From JBMNFI01 sp050949225 (GTDB taxonomy: Bacteria; Bacillota; Dehalobacteriia; UBA4068), in NCBI GenBank assembly GCA_050949225.1, contig JBMNFI010000002.1, positions 582,498 through 646,497 of the forward strand: DNA of 64,000 bases, in the 5' to 3' direction. The notes under the pieces were generated by a model. The model searched no databases and was not told where the DNA came from. It saw only the letters and a program-made list of their open reading frames with translations. This document shows, in pieces, positions 44,309 to 52,867 of this stretch. How positions within the stretch are numbered: position 1 is the first letter of the stretch; every line of letters begins with the position of its first letter. The position numbers and the translations under genes were made by a program.

Positions 44309-46776
44309 TGGAACGACTAAAAGGCAAGAAAATCATGGTGTGGACTTTTATGGGAAATGCACGGATGTATGAAGCTTTAGAGAAATATGGAGACCGGATT
44401 GATACCATCGGTCTTTTTTCTTTTAAGGTACGAGCTACGGGTGAAATTGTTGAGAGTGGTGTCACCATCAGTAGTATGCTCCCCTACATTAACCGTTATC
44501 GTCACATCAAATGGTTACTTACCATTGCCAATGATGGAGCAAATAGTATTTTCAGAGCATTGAGAGACAACACAAATGGCGCTCAGGAACTGTTTCTATC
44601 CGAGCTTATTCGTATTATGAAAAAGTATCCTTGGTGCGATGGTATTGATATTGACCTAGAAAGAGGCGATGACTATTCCACTCATGCTGAGTCAACGACC
44701 ATGTTTAAAAATATTTACAACACCATCAAAGCCTATGATTCAAGTAAACTGATGAACATTTGCCTTCCAGGTATGACCAGTGTCAATGGCTCTGTAGGTG
44801 GTGAGAACTGGTGCGTCTATGGTGACCTAGACCCTTATTGCGATACCGCATCAATTATGAGTTATGGTATGGCTTGGTCAGGTTCTGCACCGGGACCTGT
44901 ATCTCCAAGGAGCTGGCTTGAAGGGATTTATGATTATGCCGTTACAGTGATGAATCCCGATAAGATTTTCTTTGGGATGCCTGCTTATGGATGGAACTGG
45001 CAAATCTATGACACACCAGAAAACCTAGGTAAAGCCTATAGGGGAACGTCTCATACCTACTATGCGGCAAAATACTGGATGACAGGAGTCTATAATTTCA
45101 CAGACGATGCGCCTCCTCAACCGTTTATTCCCATCGTGGCTTACTGGGATGATGAGAATAAAGTGCCCTGGGCATTGCCGCATGTCTACGATTATATGGA
45201 AGGAAGAGATGCCACTCGCTATAGCTATCCACTCTTATCTGCAAGCTACAATGGCAGACAGTATCTGACAGCCTATGGCAAACAACAAAAGTTAGCCTTT
45301 GGAACTGTTTATGTAGACCATGATGCCATGCCGGATAGTTATTCTGGTGTTGTTTCTGTTTCTAATAGCGTCACAACACTGGGGGATGAAGGTGCGGCAA
45401 CCTATCATTTTACGCTTGCTCAGGCAGGTACTTATGATGTAGCAGTAAAGCTAGGCTTTCCATTTTGGGATAAGAATAATATTCATATCTCCCTTGATGG
45501 AAATAAAGTAGATTTTTTTGAAAACAGACTGTGGTGGCCTTATTGGAGAACGACTTTCTGGGCGGTGCTTAAAAAAGGAGTGAGCCTTTCTGCAGGAACA
45601 CACAGCATCACCATTTCGCTTGGGGCAAAGGGTGTACAGTTTTATGGATTTAGAGTCTGTTCTTCATTTTCTGAGGAGCCAACAGTTGGTGAAGCAGAAT
45701 ATACCCTTGCTCCTAGACATTTCAAAGATGTAAATGGTGATATGGTAGGGCCTGCAACTGGTTTTAAGTTGACGCTTGAGATGCTTAGAAGAAAAGCAGA
45801 TTCTGCCCTTGTGTGGTATGAGGATTTTAGAGATGATAACCCTCTCCCCCAAAGCTACTGGACAACATTATCAGGCGAATGGAGTGTTTGGCAAGATACA
45901 AGCAGTTCGATGAATAGACCCTATTCCCAACTGGAGGGTAAGGGGCAGTTAGCATGGAACTACAACAATTTTTCAGATATCCATTTAAGGGCGCAGATTA
46001 TTTTTCCTGAGACCTTTAGTGGCAAGGCAGGTGTTTTTATTGGAACGATTTATTGTTGCTTTAATTATGATAACCAGCGCATTGAACTGTATGAAGGTTC
46101 TACTTTAAAAGGTAGTTATGCCACCAGCTTTTCAAAAACATCGGCCGCAAACATTCGATCGAATCCAAGCTTTTACACTCTAGAAATTCGAAAGCGTGGC
46201 AATCAAGTGCGGGTCTATTCCTCTGCATCCAATACACTGCGCTTTACAGCCGCTTGCTCGGATGTGACAGGGTATGTAGGTATTCGTTCGGATAATAAAG
46301 TCCATTGCCAGTTGCTTCGCTTAGGCGATGCTTGGACCTATGAGCCTTATGAACGCTTTGACGTGCTTATGCCAGATGGAACATTTAAAACTTATGGTCG
46401 GCTATCAAGAAGTAACTGTTCTTGGGATGATGAGTTTCAAGTGTTTACTTTAACAGCAGACCTTGAAGAATCAGCCACAAGAAGTGAAAGCATCTCCCTA
46501 GATTATGATTTTTTTCATTCAGATATGATGCCATCCATTCAGTGTGGAAATGACTACAGTGTCACCATCATTCCAAGGGATATTAACATCTGGATATCTC
46601 GTATTTTCTTAGGTGATGGTGACGGATTTTCCATTCTTTATTATCAGGATGTGGATAGCCTTGTGTACTGGGCAAATGAAGCAGCTTATCGGTGGAAACT
46701 TCGAGGCATGTGTATGTGGTCACTAGGGCAGGAGGATTTAAGACTCTGGGAGTGGCTACCAAAACAAATAGAGTAA
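44308..46776 (+). CDS. Tail-associated glycoside hydrolase family 18-like protein with inserted binding modules
   Basis: The 822-residue protein begins with a GH18 barrel (KIMVWTFMGN, WLLTIANDG). It carries the catalytic signature DGIDIDLE at 111-118, with E118 as acid. Residues ~340-470 look like a carbohydrate-binding module (YHFTLAQAGTYDVAVKLG, GTHSITISLGAKGVQFYGFRV), and ~510-690 like a LamG/concanavalin region. The very C-terminus (YWANEAAYRWKLRGMCMWSLGQEDLRLW) reads like the last strand of a GH18 barrel. So the binding modules may be inserted into the barrel. It may degrade cell wall or surface glycans during infection. Confidence 0.82.
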   Translation: MERLKGKKIMVWTFMGNARMYEALEKYGDRIDTIGLFSFKVRATGEIVESGVTISSMLPYINRYRHIKWLLTIANDGANSIFRALRDNTNGAQELFLSELIRIMKKYPWCDGIDIDLERGDDYSTHAESTTMFKNIYNTIKAYDSSKLMNICLPGMTSVNGSVGGENWCVYGDLDPYCDTASIMSYGMAWSGSAPGPVSPRSWLEGIYDYAVTVMNPDKIFFGMPAYGWNWQIYDTPENLGKAYRGTSHTYYAAKYWMTGVYNFTDDAPPQPFIPIVAYWDDENKVPWALPHVYDYMEGRDATRYSYPLLSASYNGRQYLTAYGKQQKLAFGTVYVDHDAMPDSYSGVVSVSNSVTTLGDEGAATYHFTLAQAGTYDVAVKLGFPFWDKNNIHISLDGNKVDFFENRLWWPYWRTTFWAVLKKGVSLSAGTHSITISLGAKGVQFYGFRVCSSFSEEPTVGEAEYTLAPRHFKDVNGDMVGPATGFKLTLEMLRRKADSALVWYEDFRDDNPLPQSYWTTLSGEWSVWQDTSSSMNRPYSQLEGKGQLAWNYNNFSDIHLRAQIIFPETFSGKAGVFIGTIYCCFNYDNQRIELYEGSTLKGSYATSFSKTSAANIRSNPSFYTLEIRKRGNQVRVYSSASNTLRFTAACSDVTGYVGIRSDNKVHCQLLRLGDAWTYEPYERFDVLMPDGTFKTYGRLSRSNCSWDDEFQVFTLTADLEESATRSESISLDYDFFHSDMMPSIQCGNDYSVTIIPRDINIWISRIFLGDGDGFSILYYQDVDSLVYWANEAAYRWKLRGMCMWSLGQEDLRLWEWLPKQIE

Positions 46777-46782
46777 TCAAAG

Positions 46783-46811
46783 GAACATCTGCAAAAGTAG
46801 GTGTTCTTTTT
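46783..46811 (+). terminator. Terminator after tail genes
   Basis: GAACATC (46783-46789) pairs with GGTGTTC (46800-46806), followed by five T. It lies 7 nt after the GH18 gene and before the holin, so it could separate or attenuate transcription into the lysis genes. Confidence 0.7.
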
Positions 46812-46836
46812 ATTTCAACAAAAGGAGGAATTTTAA

Positions 46837-47247
46837 ATGAAAGAAATATGGAACTGGATCCAAGTTGTGATAACAGCAATTGGTGGATTCTTCGGATGGT
46901 TTTTAGGAGGAGCAGACGGATTTTTATATGCGCTACTAGTCTTTGTAGTCATCGACTATCTAACAGGTGTCTTATGTGCAATCGCTGATAAGACCCTATC
47001 AAGTGAAGTGGGATTTATCGGAATCAGCCGTAAAGTGCTGATTTTTGTTTTAGTGGGTGTAGCCAATATTTTAGACGTTTATGTGATTGGTGATGGGAGC
47101 GTACTAAGAACAGCGATTGTTTTCTTCTATCTATCAAATGAGGGAATTTCGCTTTTAGAAAATTCAGCTCACCTTGGACTACCTATCCCAGAAAAACTAA
47201 AAGATGTATTAGAACAGCTTCATAACAAGAGCGACGAGGAGGAATAA
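46837..47247 (+). CDS. Holin (toxin secretion/phage lysis family)
   Basis: The 136-residue protein (MKEIWNWIQVVITAIGGFFGWF) has membrane segments near residues 8-30, 31-50 and 65-85, and the family motif FVVIDYLTGVLCAIADKTLSSEVGFIGISRKV. The C-terminus is hydrophilic and acidic (LHNKSDEEE). It permeabilises the membrane to release the lysozyme encoded 2 nt downstream. AAAGGAGGA lies upstream. Confidence 0.92.
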   Translation: MKEIWNWIQVVITAIGGFFGWFLGGADGFLYALLVFVVIDYLTGVLCAIADKTLSSEVGFIGISRKVLIFVLVGVANILDVYVIGDGSVLRTAIVFFYLSNEGISLLENSAHLGLPIPEKLKDVLEQLHNKSDEEE

Positions 47248-47249
47248 TC

Positions 47250-48188
47250 ATGAAAACTAAAGGAATCGATATCAGCACGTGGCAAAAACCAAGTCAGATA
47301 AACTACGACCAACTTGCAAAAGAGGTTGATTTTGTCATTCTACGTGCAGGATACACCGGTCACGGTACAGGAGTGAGTTTACACAAAGATGATGCCTTTG
47401 AAAAACACTACAAAGCCTTTCACGAGAGAGGTATTCCTATCGGTGTTTACTGGTACAGCTGTGCGAATACTAATGCCAAAGGCGTAGCAGAAGCGAAGAA
47501 ATGCCTAGAAATTATCAAAGGCAAGACCATCTCCTACCCTGTATTTATTGATACAGAGGATAATTATCACCAGCGACCAAGTGGCAAGAAAGCCATTACC
47601 GATGCTTTAGTAGGCTTTTGTGAAACCATAGAAAATGCTGGCTATTATGCCGGTATCTATGCGTCTAGTTCTTGGTTTCAAGATTTAACAGAACTGGATC
47701 GTCTAGCACCTTATGATTTCTGGGTCGCTCAGTGGTCTAATAAAGAACCGACACTTCGTCATGGTATCTGGCAGTACTCAAGCAAAGGTAAACTAAGTGG
47801 TTACTCAGGAAACTTAGACATGAACTATGCCTATAAAGATTACAAAGCGATTATCAAAAGTGCAGGGCTTAATCATCTTGGCAAAGAAGAAAATGCACCT
47901 ACTCCTACAGAAAAGAAATCGGTCGAGCTGCTGGCCAAGGAAGTCATTCAAGGGTTGTGGGGTAATGGTGAAGAACGAAAGAAACGCTTAACGGATGCAG
48001 GCTATGATTATGTGGCAGTGCAATCAAAGGTCAATGAAATGCTATCTAGTAAAAAGTCTATTGATGCCATCGCAAAGGAAGTCATTCGTGGCGATTGGGG
48101 TAACGGACAAGATCGAAAAAACAAACTTACAAATGCCGGTTATGACTACATTTCGGTACAAAAAAGGGTCAATGAACTCTTGAAATAA
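47250..48188 (+). CDS. Endolysin: GH25 lysozyme with two Cpl-7 repeats
   Basis: The 312-residue protein starts MKTKGIDISTWQKPSQINYD, with the catalytic Asp of GH25 in GIDIS. The active-site block YPVFIDTED and YWYSCANTNAKG-type strands follow, ending near residue 205 (GNLDMNYAY). Two Cpl-7 (CW_7) cell-wall-binding repeats follow: VELLAKEVIQGLWGNGEERK and IDAIAKEVIRGDWGNGQDRK. It cleaves peptidoglycan at the end of infection. Confidence 0.95.
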   Translation: MKTKGIDISTWQKPSQINYDQLAKEVDFVILRAGYTGHGTGVSLHKDDAFEKHYKAFHERGIPIGVYWYSCANTNAKGVAEAKKCLEIIKGKTISYPVFIDTEDNYHQRPSGKKAITDALVGFCETIENAGYYAGIYASSSWFQDLTELDRLAPYDFWVAQWSNKEPTLRHGIWQYSSKGKLSGYSGNLDMNYAYKDYKAIIKSAGLNHLGKEENAPTPTEKKSVELLAKEVIQGLWGNGEERKKRLTDAGYDYVAVQSKVNEMLSSKKSIDAIAKEVIRGDWGNGQDRKNKLTNAGYDYISVQKRVNELLK

Positions 48189-48201
48189 GAACTAGTAAGA
48201 T

Positions 48202-48244
48202 TGCCTATCAAGGAGTATTTCTCTTTGGTAGGCATTCTTTTTTT
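48202..48244 (+). terminator. Strong terminator after the lysis genes
   Basis: TGCCTATCAAGGAG pairs with CTCTTTGGTAGGCA (about 14 bp with a wobble or two), followed by T-rich TTCTTTTTTTC. It ends the late operon immediately before the second 42-nt repeat element. Confidence 0.85.
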
Positions 48245-48250
48245 CTAAAC

Positions 48251-48292
48251 CGTCAGATTCTATTACCTCCCGTGGCTACTAGGTAGAGGGCA
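48251..48292 (+). promoter_or_regulatory. Repeat element copy 2
   Basis: Starts CGTCAGATTC; core GGCTACTAGGTAG at 48274-48286. It is aligned without gaps to copies 1 and 3. Here the long stem is weaker (mainly CCTC with GAGG), but the core and the leading CGTCAGATT are kept. It lies between the late terminator and the small gene at 48328, at the entrance of the DUF2800-PolA block. Confidence 0.6.
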
Positions 48293-48327
48293 ACAAATAA
48301 ATCGCCCTTTGAAAAGAGGTGATGGAT

Positions 48328-48546
48328 ATGAAACACAATCTCAAAATTAGTGTTTCTAAGAAACCACAGACAGGCGGACTTGTTACCTACCGTAATGTGT
48401 CCGTAAGGGAACGAATTCTTCGCTTTCTTTTAGGGAGTAAACAGCGTGTAACGATTGTGATTCCTGGAGATAGCATCGAGGAACTCTCTATCTGTGAAAT
48501 GACGAAAGGAGGAACTGACCTTGAGCAAAATAAAATTACTGCTTGA
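48328..48546 (+). CDS. Small phage protein, unknown function
   Basis: ATG 48328 (MKHNLKISVSKKPQTGG) is well spaced from AGAGGTG. The 72-residue sequence with SVRERILRFLLGSKQRVTIVIPGDSIEEL is a conserved neighbour of DUF2800 genes in Bacillota prophages. It has no known domain. It overlaps the next gene by 26 nt. Confidence 0.74.
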   Translation: MKHNLKISVSKKPQTGGLVTYRNVSVRERILRFLLGSKQRVTIVIPGDSIEELSICEMTKGGTDLEQNKITA

Positions 48547-48838
48547 AGTGGTCAATGATATGCGAAGTCTTGCTGACAGCATACAGGCAGTTTGCGATGC
48601 GATGACAGAAGGAGATCCTGCTCCAAGTGCAAAAGCTGCAACTGAACAAGAACCAGTAAAAGAGCCGGATATCCCACTTGAAAAAGTGCGTATGGTACTT
48701 GCTGAAAAGAGCCAGATTGGGTTTACTGCCGAAGTGCGAGGACTCATTCAGAAGTATGGTGCAGACAAGTTAAGTGCTGTTGATAAGGCGTATTATTCTG
48801 ACATCTTGAAAGATGCGGAGGGTCTTGGAAATGGGTAA
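48521..48838 (+). CDS. Small phage protein preceding DUF2800 gene
   Basis: TTG 48521 with AAAGGAGG upstream gives 105 residues (MSKIKLLLEVVNDMRSLADSIQAV). The N-terminal half is coiled-coil-like; the C-terminal half (VRMVLAEKSQIGFTAEVRGLIQKYGADKLSAVD) resembles an rrp5-like annotation often given to phage homologues, which is not a sound functional call. It likely helps the replication block. Confidence 0.7.
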   Translation: MSKIKLLLEVVNDMRSLADSIQAVCDAMTEGDPAPSAKAATEQEPVKEPDIPLEKVRMVLAEKSQIGFTAEVRGLIQKYGADKLSAVDKAYYSDILKDAEGLGNG

Positions 48839-49967
48839 TCATGCAATATTATCTGCATCCTCATCCCACAGGTGGCTTAACTGCCTACCCTCTGCAAGAC
48901 TTGAACTGGAGTTTGAAGACCAAAGTGGTGAGGCAGCAAAAGAAGGCACAGCGGCTCATGACCTGTGTGAACACAAACTAAAAAAGGCACTTCATATGAG
49001 AAGTCAGCGACCTATCTCTGAGTATAACTCTGATGAGATGGAGGAATGTACAGATGCTTACGTGGACTTTGTTATGGAGCAGGTGGAACTTGCAAGAAAG
49101 TCTTGCACAGATCCTATCGTTCTTATTGAACAACGTCTTGACTTCTCTTGTTATGTTCCAGACGGCTTTGGAACAGGAGATTGTGTGATTATCGCGGATG
49201 ACAGACTTCACATCGTAGACTTTAAGTATGGGCTGGGAGTGCTAGTCGATGCAGTGGACAATCCACAGATGAAACTGTATGCCCTAGGAGCACTTGGAAT
49301 CTATGATCACCTGTACGACATTAAAGAAGTGTCCATGACGATCTTTCAGCCTAGAAGAGAGAATGTCAGCACCTGGACAATACCGGTGGAAGAACTAAAA
49401 GACTGGGCTGAAGAGGAACTAAAGTCTAGAGCTGTCAAGGCCTTTAACGGTGAGGGTGAGTACATTCCTGGTCCATGGTGTACGTTCTGTAAAGCGGCAA
49501 ACAGATGTCGAGCTAGAGCCGAAGAAAAATTAAAACTTGCAGAGAAAGAATTCAAGATGCCGCCGTTACTGACGGACACAGAAATAGAAGAAATCTTACT
49601 TGTTCTTCCCGACCTTACCAAGTGGGCGAATGAAATAACTGCCTATGCCACTGATGCAGCGGTCAATCACGGTAAAGAGTGGAACGGTTTTAAAGTTGTG
49701 GAAGGTCGCTCGGTTCGTAAGTATAAAGATGAAGAAGCCATCGCAGAAAAAGCTGTAGCAGGTGGATATAAGGACATTTACAGAAAGAGCCTTATTCCAC
49801 TGACAGAGATGCAAAAACTGATGGGTAAATCCAAATTTGAGGAACTCCTCGGTGACCTCATTTACAAACCACCGGGTAAGCCGACTCTTGTTCCAAACTC
49901 AGATAAAAGACCGGCTATGAACGTAGCAGATGCTAAAAACGAATTTAACGAAATTATGGAGGATTAA
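48831..49967 (+). CDS. DUF2800 protein, Cas4/RecB-like nuclease fold
   Basis: ATG 48831 (MGNHAILSASSSHRWLNC) gives 378 residues. Motifs GTAAHDLCEH, FGTGDCVIIADDRLHIVDFKYGLG and the Cys cluster WCTFCKAANRCRARAE fit DUF2800, related to PD-(D/E)xK (PDDEXK_1/Cas4-like) nucleases. It is typically found with DUF2815 and a PolA-type polymerase, as here, and probably acts in phage DNA replication or recombination. Start overlaps the previous gene by 8 nt. Confidence 0.88.
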   Translation: MGNHAILSASSSHRWLNCLPSARLELEFEDQSGEAAKEGTAAHDLCEHKLKKALHMRSQRPISEYNSDEMEECTDAYVDFVMEQVELARKSCTDPIVLIEQRLDFSCYVPDGFGTGDCVIIADDRLHIVDFKYGLGVLVDAVDNPQMKLYALGALGIYDHLYDIKEVSMTIFQPRRENVSTWTIPVEELKDWAEEELKSRAVKAFNGEGEYIPGPWCTFCKAANRCRARAEEKLKLAEKEFKMPPLLTDTEIEEILLVLPDLTKWANEITAYATDAAVNHGKEWNGFKVVEGRSVRKYKDEEAIAEKAVAGGYKDIYRKSLIPLTEMQKLMGKSKFEELLGDLIYKPPGKPTLVPNSDKRPAMNVADAKNEFNEIMED

Positions 49968-49972
49968 ATATT

Positions 49973-50524
49973 ATGGCAAATATGCAAAACAAAACAAAAG
50001 TTATCACAGGTGTAAACTCAAGATTTTCTTACTTCCACGGTTGGGAGCCTGTATCCATTAATGGTGGTGTAGAAAAGTACAGTGTATCTGTTCTTATTCC
50101 AAAGGATGATAAGGAAACCATTAATGCCATCCATGCAGCGGTTGATGCTGCCATAGAGGAAGGTATCGCAAAGTTTGGAGGTAAGAAACCTAATAAAGCT
50201 GCTATTAAACTACCACTGCGTGATGGAGATGTAGAGCGTGATGATGAGGCTTATAAAGGCCATTACTTCATCAATGCAAATAGCAAGACAGCGCCACAGA
50301 TTGTAGATAAAAGTGTTAAGCCGATACTGGATCGCAGTGAGGTGTACAGCGGTTGTTATGGCAGGGTTTCACTTAACTTCTATGCCTTCAACTCAAATGG
50401 TAATAAAGGTGTAGCTTGTGGTCTTGGTAACATTCAAAAAATTAGAGACGGAGAACCTCTAGGCGGTAAGACTTCTGCAGTAGATGATTTTACGACTCTT
50501 GTCGATGATGACTTCCTTGCCTAA
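49973..50524 (+). CDS. DUF2815 protein, likely ssDNA-binding
   Basis: The 183-residue protein (MANMQNKTKVITGVNSRFSYFHGWEP) matches the DUF2815 family, thought to be OB-fold single-stranded DNA-binding proteins. KYSVSVLIPKDDKETINAI and YSGCYGRVSLNFYAFNSNGNKGVACGLGNIQ are typical. The acidic end (DDFTTLVDDDFLA) resembles the protein-recruiting tail of SSB. It sits between DUF2800 and the polymerase. Confidence 0.87.
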   Translation: MANMQNKTKVITGVNSRFSYFHGWEPVSINGGVEKYSVSVLIPKDDKETINAIHAAVDAAIEEGIAKFGGKKPNKAAIKLPLRDGDVERDDEAYKGHYFINANSKTAPQIVDKSVKPILDRSEVYSGCYGRVSLNFYAFNSNGNKGVACGLGNIQKIRDGEPLGGKTSAVDDFTTLVDDDFLA

Positions 50525-50597
50525 AAGGAATAGAAAACTTGACGGTGGTGGAGGTATTCCCTCTGCCACCTTTTTTCATTTAGGAAAGGTGGTAGCT

Positions 50598-52538
50598 ATG
50601 AAGAACTTAGAAATTGATATCGAAACCTATTCATCTACCAATCTACAAAAAAGTGGTGTCTATCGTTACGTAGAAGCAGATGATTTTGAGGTGATGCTGT
50701 TTGGTTATGCGGTTGATGGTAGTGAAGTTAAGGTCGTTGATTTGATGAATGGAGAAAAGATTCCAAAAGAAATCCTAGATGCCTTAACCGATGAAACCAT
50801 TACGAAGTGGGCATTTAATGCTCAGTTTGAGCGAGTCTGCCTTTCACGTTATTTGGGCTACCCCACTGGAACTTATCTAAATCCTTCCTCATGGAAATGT
50901 TCCATGGTTTGGTCTGCCTATATGGGACTTCCTCTTTCTTTAGAAGGTGTAGGTGCAGTGCTAGGACTTGAAAAACAAAAGCTGACAGAGGGTAAAGACT
51001 TGATACGATATTTTTGTCTTCCATGTACTCCAACAAAAATAAATGGTGGTAGAACCCGTAACCTACCCACTGATGAAATCGATAAATGGCAGCAGTTTAA
51101 AGTATATAACAAGCGTGATGTGGAGGCAGAAATACAGATACAACAAAGATTGATCAAGTTTCCAGTGCCAGAGGACATCTGGGATGAGTATCATCTCGAC
51201 CAAGAAATCAACGATCGAGGCATAAAGGTGGATATGGATTTTGTTAAGCAGGCCATTGCCATGGATGACATATCTCATGAAAAACTACTAACTGCCATGC
51301 AGCAGATAACAAATCTCGATAACCCAAACTCTGTACAACAGATGAAAAGCTGGCTTTGTGAAAATGGTCTAGAGATGGAGACTCTCGGTAAAAAAGCTGT
51401 CGCTGAGAAACTTAAGGAAACCGATGGTGAACTAAATGAAGTTCTTTCACTTCGTCAGCAACTGGCAAAATCCTCAGTAAAGAAATATACAGCAATGGAA
51501 AATGCGGTCTGTAGTGATTCTCGTGCCAGAGGGATGTTTCAGTTTTATGGAGCAAACAGAACCGGACGCTTTGCCGGAAGGCTTGTGCAATTACAAAACC
51601 TCCCTCAAAATCATATGCCAGATTTAAAAGAGGCGAGAAATATTGTCAGAAATGGTGATGTTGAAACACTGGAACTGCTCTATGAAGATATACCTGATAC
51701 CCTTTCACAACTGATTCGTACAGCCTTTGTACCTAGAGTGGGTCATAAGTTTATTGTGGCTGACTTCTCAGCCATTGAGGCCCGTGTGCTTTCATGGCTT
51801 GCAGGCGAAACATGGCGAACAAAGGTATTTGCTAGTGGTGGCGATATCTACTGTGCATCTGCCTCCCAGATGTTCAGTGTTCCCGTTGAAAAGCATGGTG
51901 TGAACGGTCACTTGAGACAGAAGGGTAAAATTGCTGAATTGGCACTTGGATATGGTGGTTCTCTTGGTGCGCTAAAAGCCATGGGTGCATTAGAGATGGG
52001 GCTTGAAGAGGAAGAATTAAAACCGCTTGTGAATGCCTGGAGAATGTCTAATCCCAACATCACACAGTTCTGGTGGGATGTAGATCGGGCAGCTAAACAA
52101 TGCGTGAAGGAAAACAAATCACAAGAAACCCATGGCATCGAGTTTCATTGTTTTAGTGGCATGCTTTTTATCGTTCTTCCCTCTGGCAGAAGGCTTGCCT
52201 ATGTAAAACCTCGAATTGGTGAGAATCAGTTTGGTGGTGAGTCTGTTACCTATGAAGGAGTAGGTGGAACAAAGAAATGGGAGCGTCTTGAAAGTTACGG
52301 TCCTAAGTTTGTAGAGAATATTGTTCAAGCCATCTCCCGTGATATTTTGATGTATTCAATGAAGATGCTTAGTACTTATCCTATTGTGGCTCATGTCCAT
52401 GATGAAGTAATTATTGAAGCCGATCCTCAAATAGCGGTTACTGAAGTATGTAAACAGATGAGTCAAGTGCCACCTTGGGCAAAAGGGCTGCTTCTTGACG
52501 CCGATGGCTATGAATGTGACTTTTATCAAAAAGATTAA
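50598..52538 (+). CDS. Family A DNA polymerase with 3'-5' exonuclease domain
   Basis: ATG 50598 (MKNLEIDIETYSS) with GGAAAGGTGG upstream gives 646 residues; a longer frame overlaps the DUF2815 gene without a site. The N-terminal exonuclease has D7 and E9 (DIET). The polymerase has motif A VADFSAIEARVLSWL (D389) and motif C HDEVIIE (D602). It should copy phage DNA. It stands with DUF2800 and DUF2815 behind the lysis genes, away from the VapE block. Confidence 0.94.
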   Translation: MKNLEIDIETYSSTNLQKSGVYRYVEADDFEVMLFGYAVDGSEVKVVDLMNGEKIPKEILDALTDETITKWAFNAQFERVCLSRYLGYPTGTYLNPSSWKCSMVWSAYMGLPLSLEGVGAVLGLEKQKLTEGKDLIRYFCLPCTPTKINGGRTRNLPTDEIDKWQQFKVYNKRDVEAEIQIQQRLIKFPVPEDIWDEYHLDQEINDRGIKVDMDFVKQAIAMDDISHEKLLTAMQQITNLDNPNSVQQMKSWLCENGLEMETLGKKAVAEKLKETDGELNEVLSLRQQLAKSSVKKYTAMENAVCSDSRARGMFQFYGANRTGRFAGRLVQLQNLPQNHMPDLKEARNIVRNGDVETLELLYEDIPDTLSQLIRTAFVPRVGHKFIVADFSAIEARVLSWLAGETWRTKVFASGGDIYCASASQMFSVPVEKHGVNGHLRQKGKIAELALGYGGSLGALKAMGALEMGLEEEELKPLVNAWRMSNPNITQFWWDVDRAAKQCVKENKSQETHGIEFHCFSGMLFIVLPSGRRLAYVKPRIGENQFGGESVTYEGVGGTKKWERLESYGPKFVENIVQAISRDILMYSMKMLSTYPIVAHVHDEVIIEADPQIAVTEVCKQMSQVPPWAKGLLLDADGYECDFYQKD

Positions 52539-52544
52539 AGAAAT

Positions 52545-52586
52545 CATCAGATTTCACCTCCTGCCATGGCTACTAGGTAGGAGGTG
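52545..52586 (+). promoter_or_regulatory. Repeat element copy 3, hairpin covering a ribosome binding site
   Basis: CATCAGATTT start and core GGCTACTAGGTAG at 52568-52580. ACCTCCTGCC (52556-52565) can pair with GGTAGGAGGT (52576-52585) over 10 bp with one G-U, loop ATGGCTACTA. The 3' arm is the AGGAGGT ribosome binding site of the gene at 52594, so the hairpin should control its translation. Confidence 0.65.
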
Positions 52587-52593
52587 TTTTTCT

Positions 52594-52809
52594 ATGAACA
52601 TTTATGAAGTAAAAGATGGTTGTCCGTTAAAGGGTAAGACCGAGCAGATGACAGAGGAAGAATTACAAAAGGAATATGATTTTCACATAGCGGAGAGCAT
52701 TGTCGCAAACCTATATAAAGAAGGCAAAATCACAGCGGATGAATTACACAAAATATCAGCCTTGAACAGGCAGAAATTCTCTCCTCGTTTAGCCGAGATT
52801 ATGTTCTAA
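52594..52809 (+). CDS. Small SHOCT-like protein before recombinases
   Basis: ATG 52594 gives 71 residues (MNIYEVKDGCPLKGKTEQMTEEEL). Its C-terminal LYKEGKITADELHKISALNRQKF resembles a SHOCT-type short helical module. Such proteins are often found before serine recombinases in Bacillota prophages; they might act as directionality or accessory factors, but this is inference. Its ribosome binding site is inside repeat element copy 3. Confidence 0.7.
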   Translation: MNIYEVKDGCPLKGKTEQMTEEELQKEYDFHIAESIVANLYKEGKITADELHKISALNRQKFSPRLAEIMF

Positions 52810-52847
52810 AAAGCTTGCTATTAATAGCTTTTAGAGTGATGTATGTA
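52807..52847 (+). repeat. Dispersed 41-nt repeat, copy B
   Basis: TAAAAAGCTTGCTAT... TTTTAGAGTGATGTATGTA matches 28411-28451. This copy contains the palindrome GCTATTAATAGC framed by AAAAGCT and AGCTTTT. It lies directly upstream of the first serine recombinase gene, where attP or an integrase promoter would be expected. Confidence 0.55.
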
Positions 52848-52867
52848 ATGGGCGAAAGCGAGGTGAG

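Noticed and set aside
50484..50597. Longer start of the DNA polymerase
   Set aside because: It overlaps the DUF2815 gene; the exonuclease domain begins at ATG 50598 with a good ribosome binding site.
28411..52847. The 41-nt repeats as attL and attR
   Set aside because: They are only about 34/41 identical, and copy A lies in the middle of phage genes, so they do not bracket an element.
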